A DNA stretch of 36,442 bases, taken from Neobacillus citreus (GTDB lineage: Bacteria; Bacillota; Bacilli; Bacillales; Cytobacillaceae). The stretch spans positions 31,691 through 68,132 of the forward strand of contig NZ_JAGYPE020000028.1 of NCBI RefSeq assembly GCF_018343545.2, read 5' to 3'. The translations under genes were made by a program, and so were the position numbers. The notes under the pieces were generated by a model. It did no database searches, was not told where the DNA came from, and saw nothing but the letters and a program-made list of their open reading frames with translations. Positions 32,480-36,442 of this stretch are shown piece by piece (position 1 is the stretch's first letter; each line of letters opens with the position of its first letter).

Positions 32480-33919
32480 TTAAACTTTTTTTTGTTTTAT
32501 TAAGAGGCTAGAAAATAAGTTAATATCCAAAATCCGGAGTCCAAAAATTAATAATATATAAACAAGTGCTAATACTAATATGCTTAATATAATATGGATG
32601 TTTAGATACAACATTAAAAAGCATATAGTTGTAAATAGAACTATTAAAATTAATAACCTTTTATCAAAAAATAGACTGAAATTTTTACCCAATATATATC
32701 TTTTCACGAAATAGTACTGGAGAATAAAACTTAAAATGAAACTTAGTATCGTAGCAATACTCGACCCATATAAACTAAATTTAGGTATTAAGATTAGGTT
32801 GAGTATGATATTAAAGGCCAATGATAAGGTTCCAATTTTCATAAAGAATACCTCTTTATTGTTTGCATATATAACCCTTCCGAGTACGTTACTATAACAT
32901 TGAATAAGTAATCCCCAAACAAGAATTTGCAAACATAAAACTGCTGCATCCTGTTCTGAACTAAAAAGCCAATAAATTATCTTTTCCGCAAATATGGATA
33001 TACCTATACAAATAACAATAGATAGATGTACTAAATGATATATAACAGAATTTATTAATGATTTTGTCTCCTGAATATCATTCGTACTTTTAATAATTTT
33101 CGGAAAAATCACAGATGCAACAGATATTGGTATTATTAGCAAAGCTTCGTAAAGGGTATATGAAATATTATAATATCCCACTACTTTTTCATTCAGCATT
33201 ATAGCAAGCATTAGTATGTCAATTCTGTTGAACAAGATTCCTATAACACTTGAAATAAAGAAAGGTAGTGATCTTTTAATTACATCTTTTAAACTACTAA
33301 TAGTAATTTTTATAGAACAAACGTTCTGTTTAATGTAGAATTTCCGAACTAAATATTGATTTAGAATTAAAAAAAACACTTGTAAAACTAAATGAAAATA
33401 ACCAATTAACAAAATGTCAGTTTTAGCACTAAGTTCAAGAATAATAAATGACCCGATATATAAGAAAAAATTATTTAAGAAGTTCATTAAAGAGTATAAT
33501 GTAAACTTCTCAATTGCTTGGTAATAAAAGAATATCTGTTCTTGGATACTTTTAAAGAAAACGGATATAGTAAAAATTATTACCAATTTATTAGCAATAT
33601 GATTGAATGGTAAATAGGAACGGAAGAAATAGATTAAGAGTATCAATAAGACATAAACAAAGAACTTAATCAAGGAAATATGTGCTAGATACCATAAGCC
33701 AGTATCTTTGTCCTTTGCAACTTCTCGATTTATTAGGAAGTTAGAACCAAAAGACATAAATATCATAACCATTATCAAGAAAGTGTTTGCGGTTGAATAT
33801 TCACCAAAACTCTTTGTGCCCAACTTATTTGTTATTAACAAAGCAAGCAAAAACAGAAAAACTTTACTAAGGACTGATAATACATTTACTATTACAATGT
33901 TGTTTAAAGTTTTATTCAT
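32480..33919 (-). CDS. Polysaccharide flippase (Wzx/MOP superfamily)
   Basis: A 479-residue integral membrane protein with ~12-14 hydrophobic helices throughout (for example VLSVLSKVFLFLLALLI at the N-terminus and ILSILVLALVYILLIFGL near the C-terminus). FGEYSTANTF and the general layout match Wzx-type O-unit/oligosaccharide flippases. It should move lipid-linked glycan across the membrane. ATG 33919 is preceded by AATAGGG. Strongly AT-rich compared with the rml genes, suggesting separate transfer history. Confidence 0.9.
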   Translation of the reverse strand: MNKTLNNIVIVNVLSVLSKVFLFLLALLITNKLGTKSFGEYSTANTFLIMVMIFMSFGSNFLINREVAKDKDTGLWYLAHISLIKFFVYVLLILLIYFFRSYLPFNHIANKLVIIFTISVFFKSIQEQIFFYYQAIEKFTLYSLMNFLNNFFLYIGSFIILELSAKTDILLIGYFHLVLQVFFLILNQYLVRKFYIKQNVCSIKITISSLKDVIKRSLPFFISSVIGILFNRIDILMLAIMLNEKVVGYYNISYTLYEALLIIPISVASVIFPKIIKSTNDIQETKSLINSVIYHLVHLSIVICIGISIFAEKIIYWLFSSEQDAAVLCLQILVWGLLIQCYSNVLGRVIYANNKEVFFMKIGTLSLAFNIILNLILIPKFSLYGSSIATILSFILSFILQYYFVKRYILGKNFSLFFDKRLLILIVLFTTICFLMLYLNIHIILSILVLALVYILLIFGLRILDINLFSSLLIKQKKV

Positions 33920-33930
33920 ATGTTACCCTA

Positions 33931-35145
33931 TTATATTAAGACTTGTTCACAAATTTTTTTACAACTTTCTCCAAGTTCATCAGCCATCATAAAGTTCTTT
34001 AATTTTTGTCTTACATTTTTGTTTATATCAGTGTTATTCAACTCTTGATTAAGATGGCTAATCAAACTATCAAAGTCTTCTACAATTACCCCTCCACATA
34101 CTTCTTGAATGTCATAATAGAATCCCCTGTCCATATCTTTATAATATTTATAATCATATACATAATGTATAATTGGTCTATCAAGTAATACAAAATCAAA
34201 ATAACAACTTGAATAATCTGTTATTAATATATCTGTTATTAATAATAGTTCTTGAGTATCAATATCATCATATTTACCGATATTAAAAATCGTTTTTGTA
34301 TCAACATTATTATTAATCTTGCGTATTGACTGATCAACAAAATGCGACTTTTCTAATAACACCGTATTGTTTTGTAATAGTACTTCATTTAACTTTTCTA
34401 CTTTAACATTTTGTTCTAATAAAAATGAAAATACTTCAGTTTGGTTATCTCTAAAAGTGGGCATATATACAATTAGTTTTTTATTTAAAGGAATACCGTA
34501 CTTCTCATTATATTTTTCTCTAATTCGATTCTTTAGATCGATATTATTTTTATTAGTTACTATAAAATCGTTTCTAGGTTGACCATGTTGAATTATTTTA
34601 ATTGTTTTGGAATTATTATCTCTAAACGCAGACATAACTTTTTCCGTATTTTCTGAAGATGAGGAAATGAAATAAGTGTAGTTTTCATAAGTTTTTTTAC
34701 TTAAATTATTTTTAAATTTTGTAATTTTACTTCTTTTCTCTTCAGGCCGCATATCAGAACAAATTTTCTTTAGCGGTACTCCGTGCCACAATTGCACTAA
34801 CTTTGCACCTTTGAACAAATTGTGTTGAACAATATCCTTATAATTTTGAGTAACAAACGCATATTTAGATGTCAATGAGTAATAGATTGATAATAATGTT
34901 CCATATTCAACAAACTTAATATTAAATTTAACATTAATATATTCTTTTAACTTTATATCACCACACCAAACAAGTTCGTATTCAGGATATTTATCCATAA
35001 TGTATTCGAAAAGATACTTAGAATTATCGCTGTATTTCTTTCCAAACCAAGAACCAAAGATAATCCTATTTTTTTTTCTAGGTACTAATCCACTTAGAAA
35101 AAAAAGTATATTATCTAAAATAAAATTAAAAGTCTTTACTATCAA
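33931..35145 (-). CDS. CDP-glycerol glycerophosphotransferase family protein (TagF/TagB-like)
   Basis: A 404-residue peripheral membrane transferase that adds glycerol-phosphate (or a related polyol-phosphate) from a CDP donor to a lipid-linked glycan. Seen: KNRIIFGSWFGKKYSDNSKY, KLVQLWHGVPLKKI with the catalytic His, QPRND, YMPTFRDNQ and ILITDYSSCYFDF. Hydrophobic N-terminus. TTG 35145 with AAAGGAG 10 nt upstream. About 400 residues, so it lacks the extra N-terminal domain of full TagF. Together with TagD in the same operon it indicates a glycerol-phosphate-containing polymer. Confidence 0.92.
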   Translation of the reverse strand: MIVKTFNFILDNILFFLSGLVPRKKNRIIFGSWFGKKYSDNSKYLFEYIMDKYPEYELVWCGDIKLKEYINVKFNIKFVEYGTLLSIYYSLTSKYAFVTQNYKDIVQHNLFKGAKLVQLWHGVPLKKICSDMRPEEKRSKITKFKNNLSKKTYENYTYFISSSSENTEKVMSAFRDNNSKTIKIIQHGQPRNDFIVTNKNNIDLKNRIREKYNEKYGIPLNKKLIVYMPTFRDNQTEVFSFLLEQNVKVEKLNEVLLQNNTVLLEKSHFVDQSIRKINNNVDTKTIFNIGKYDDIDTQELLLITDILITDYSSCYFDFVLLDRPIIHYVYDYKYYKDMDRGFYYDIQEVCGGVIVEDFDSLISHLNQELNNTDINKNVRQKLKNFMMADELGESCKKICEQVLI

Positions 35146-35161
35146 TTACTTTTTTCTCCTT

Positions 35162-36262
35162 TCATTTCGTTGATTCTAAGGCCTTCTTTACCGCTTCAAG
35201 ATATTTATACCCATCTTTTTTATCTGGCTCTAGATATGTTCCCTCAGCCCATTCATTCCAAGCATTGATAAAAATAAATTCAACATTATTTTCTTTTGCG
35301 GTTTTTATTTGTTCCGTAAGATAGGTTTTAAATTTTTCCGGGCTAGAACCTTTCATAATTAATCCTTCTCTACCTTTTCTCGGGGAATTATCCCAATCAA
35401 CAAACGCTCCATAAAAAGTTTGAGAAGCACCATCACTTACCGTCCTTGTTCTTTTAAGAATTTTATCCCATACCCTATCATAATCAACTACATTTAGTAA
35501 TCTCTCATGTTCAAAATTAAATAAATAACTTGTTTTTCTAACTAAATTCCTAAATTTTTTAAACAAGTTAAAATACCTATCCATATGATGACCAAGTGTA
35601 TACATAGGTTCAAATTCGACTTTGGCTTTAAAATGTTGAGATACAGGTGTATTATCGAAGGCAGTTAACATTTCTATAAAGTATATCCCCTCTAACCCAT
35701 TATCTCTTGCTAGCATATTCCAAAATTCTAACATTTCATTACAGTCTTTAATACTTGATGGTCTGTAAATTAAAAATACTGGCTTATTATCGATTTTAAT
35801 ATACCTTTGGTCCAAAAAAGCTTGGATTAAATAATTGAAATGCTCTTCCCAGTCTTTTCTACCACCATAATTTTGAGGCATGAGCACTTCCTTATTTTTC
35901 CCATCCCAGCTTCTTGTCCAAGGTTCGTTTGCCCAAGCTAAACAGAAAGGGAAATCCGGTTCTTTCGATTTAAGTACTTCATCAAAAGGCTTTTCCAAAA
36001 GTCTTTTCCCACGGAACCAGTAATGATAGTAACAAAAACCAAATATATTGTATTTTTTTGCAATTTCTGCTTGCCATTTTCTAGTTTCTGGGTTTGTTAA
36101 GTCATAATAATTATCATTAAGAGGAACTTTAGGCTGATTATGCACTTCAAAAAGAGGTTTTGAATTTCTCATATTAGTCCACTCAGTAAATCCCTCACCC
36201 CACCATTCATCATTTTCTGGAATTTGATGGAATTGGGGTAAATAAAAGGAGATTATTTTCAT
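35162..36262 (-). CDS. WbsX / GH99-like glycan-modifying protein
   Basis: A 366-residue protein beginning KIISFYLPQFHQIPENDEWW, the start of the WbsX-like family with a glycoside hydrolase 99-like TIM barrel. Further typical segments are GEGFTEWTN, FCYYHYWFRGKRLLEKP, FCLAWANEPWTRSWDG, PVFLIYRP and INAWNEWAEGTYLEPD. Such genes are common in O-antigen and capsule clusters, where a glycosyltransferase or hydrolase role is proposed but not firmly shown. ATG 36262 follows AGGAAG by 8 nt and starts 1 bp past the stop codon of the preceding gene. Confidence 0.88.
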   Translation of the reverse strand: MKIISFYLPQFHQIPENDEWWGEGFTEWTNMRNSKPLFEVHNQPKVPLNDNYYDLTNPETRKWQAEIAKKYNIFGFCYYHYWFRGKRLLEKPFDEVLKSKEPDFPFCLAWANEPWTRSWDGKNKEVLMPQNYGGRKDWEEHFNYLIQAFLDQRYIKIDNKPVFLIYRPSSIKDCNEMLEFWNMLARDNGLEGIYFIEMLTAFDNTPVSQHFKAKVEFEPMYTLGHHMDRYFNLFKKFRNLVRKTSYLFNFEHERLLNVVDYDRVWDKILKRTRTVSDGASQTFYGAFVDWDNSPRKGREGLIMKGSSPEKFKTYLTEQIKTAKENNVEFIFINAWNEWAEGTYLEPDKKDGYKYLEAVKKALESTK

Positions 36263-36263
36263 A

Positions 36264-36442
36264 TTACGATCTTCCTGTCTTTTCGTTATTTAATATTTTT
36301 TTGAATTCATTATATTCCTTACTATCAACTGACCAAGGATAAGTAATAATACTATCTGTGTATTTATAATAATGGGTCTTTACTGTATCGGTACTCATTG
36401 AAAATACATTTATAGCAGCTACTCTAATTTCTACGTTGTCGT
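36264..36442 (-). CDS. 3' end of an unidentified gene of the glycan operon
   Basis: The minus frame is open from the window edge to TAA at 36266-36264. It encodes the last ~58 residues: NVEIRVAAINVFSMSTD, THYYKYTDSIITYPW, KKILNNEKTGRS. The short spacing to the next gene and the shared strand place it in the glycan operon, so a glycosyltransferase or polymer-processing enzyme is likely, but the visible part carries no diagnostic motif. Confidence 0.6.
   Translation of the reverse strand, partial: DNVEIRVAAINVFSMSTDTVKTHYYKYTDSIITYPWSVDSKEYNEFKKILNNEKTGRS

Overview
The window reads as chromosomal DNA of a low-GC Gram-positive, spore-former-like Bacillaceae (Bacillus/Neobacillus type). This rests on the strong AGGAGG ribosome sites, frequent GTG/TTG starts, an HU gene, an LCP-family cell-wall ligase, TagD/TagF-type teichoic-acid enzymes, a KinE-like kinase core and class-I c-di-GMP riboswitches. 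The genus is inference.

Layout. 1-2.4 kb: the 3' end of a large FN3/Ig-repeat surface protein, then HU. 2.4-4.9 kb: an AT-rich stretch of small genes and remnants, with a c-di-GMP-I riboswitch ahead of an unknown 81-aa protein, a degraded type I holin-like toxin and a 54-aa ORF. 4.9-12.6 kb: a signalling block with a chemoreceptor behind a second c-di-GMP-I riboswitch, a membrane diguanylate cyclase, an EAL-PAS-PAS-histidine kinase chimera, a divergent Rrf2 regulator with its own palindrome, and a second chemoreceptor. 12.6-14.5 kb: an IS110-family transposase whose ribosome site lies in a hairpin, followed by a 338-bp unit bounded by 31-bp inverted repeats.

14.7-25.8 kb is the most unusual part: a tightly packed nine-gene minus-strand operon. 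In transcription order it encodes a coiled-coil tail-anchored protein, a dynamin-like GTPase, a degenerate double GTPase-like protein, a second dynamin-like GTPase with a long helical stalk, a glycine-rich membrane-hairpin protein, a HerA-type ATPase, a PD-(D/E)XK nuclease-like protein and two unknown proteins. I know of no described system with this composition. It combines membrane-remodelling GTPases with a DNA translocase/nuclease pair, which suggests an anti-phage or plasmid-defence system. That function is inference.

26.3-36.4 kb: an LCP-family ligase; a third c-di-GMP-I riboswitch directly ahead of a 42-aa membrane peptide; another small membrane peptide behind a cre-like site; then a minus-strand cell-surface glycan cluster (unknown partial gene, WbsX/GH99-like, TagF-like, flippase, TagD, rmlA-C-D-B). 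The glycan genes would supply CDP-glycerol and dTDP-rhamnose, assemble and export a polymer, and the LCP enzyme could attach such a polymer to peptidoglycan.

The DGC, the EAL-kinase and three c-di-GMP sensing RNAs in one window suggest local c-di-GMP control of chemoreception and of two uncharacterised small proteins. All calls come from reading the sequence; no database search was possible.
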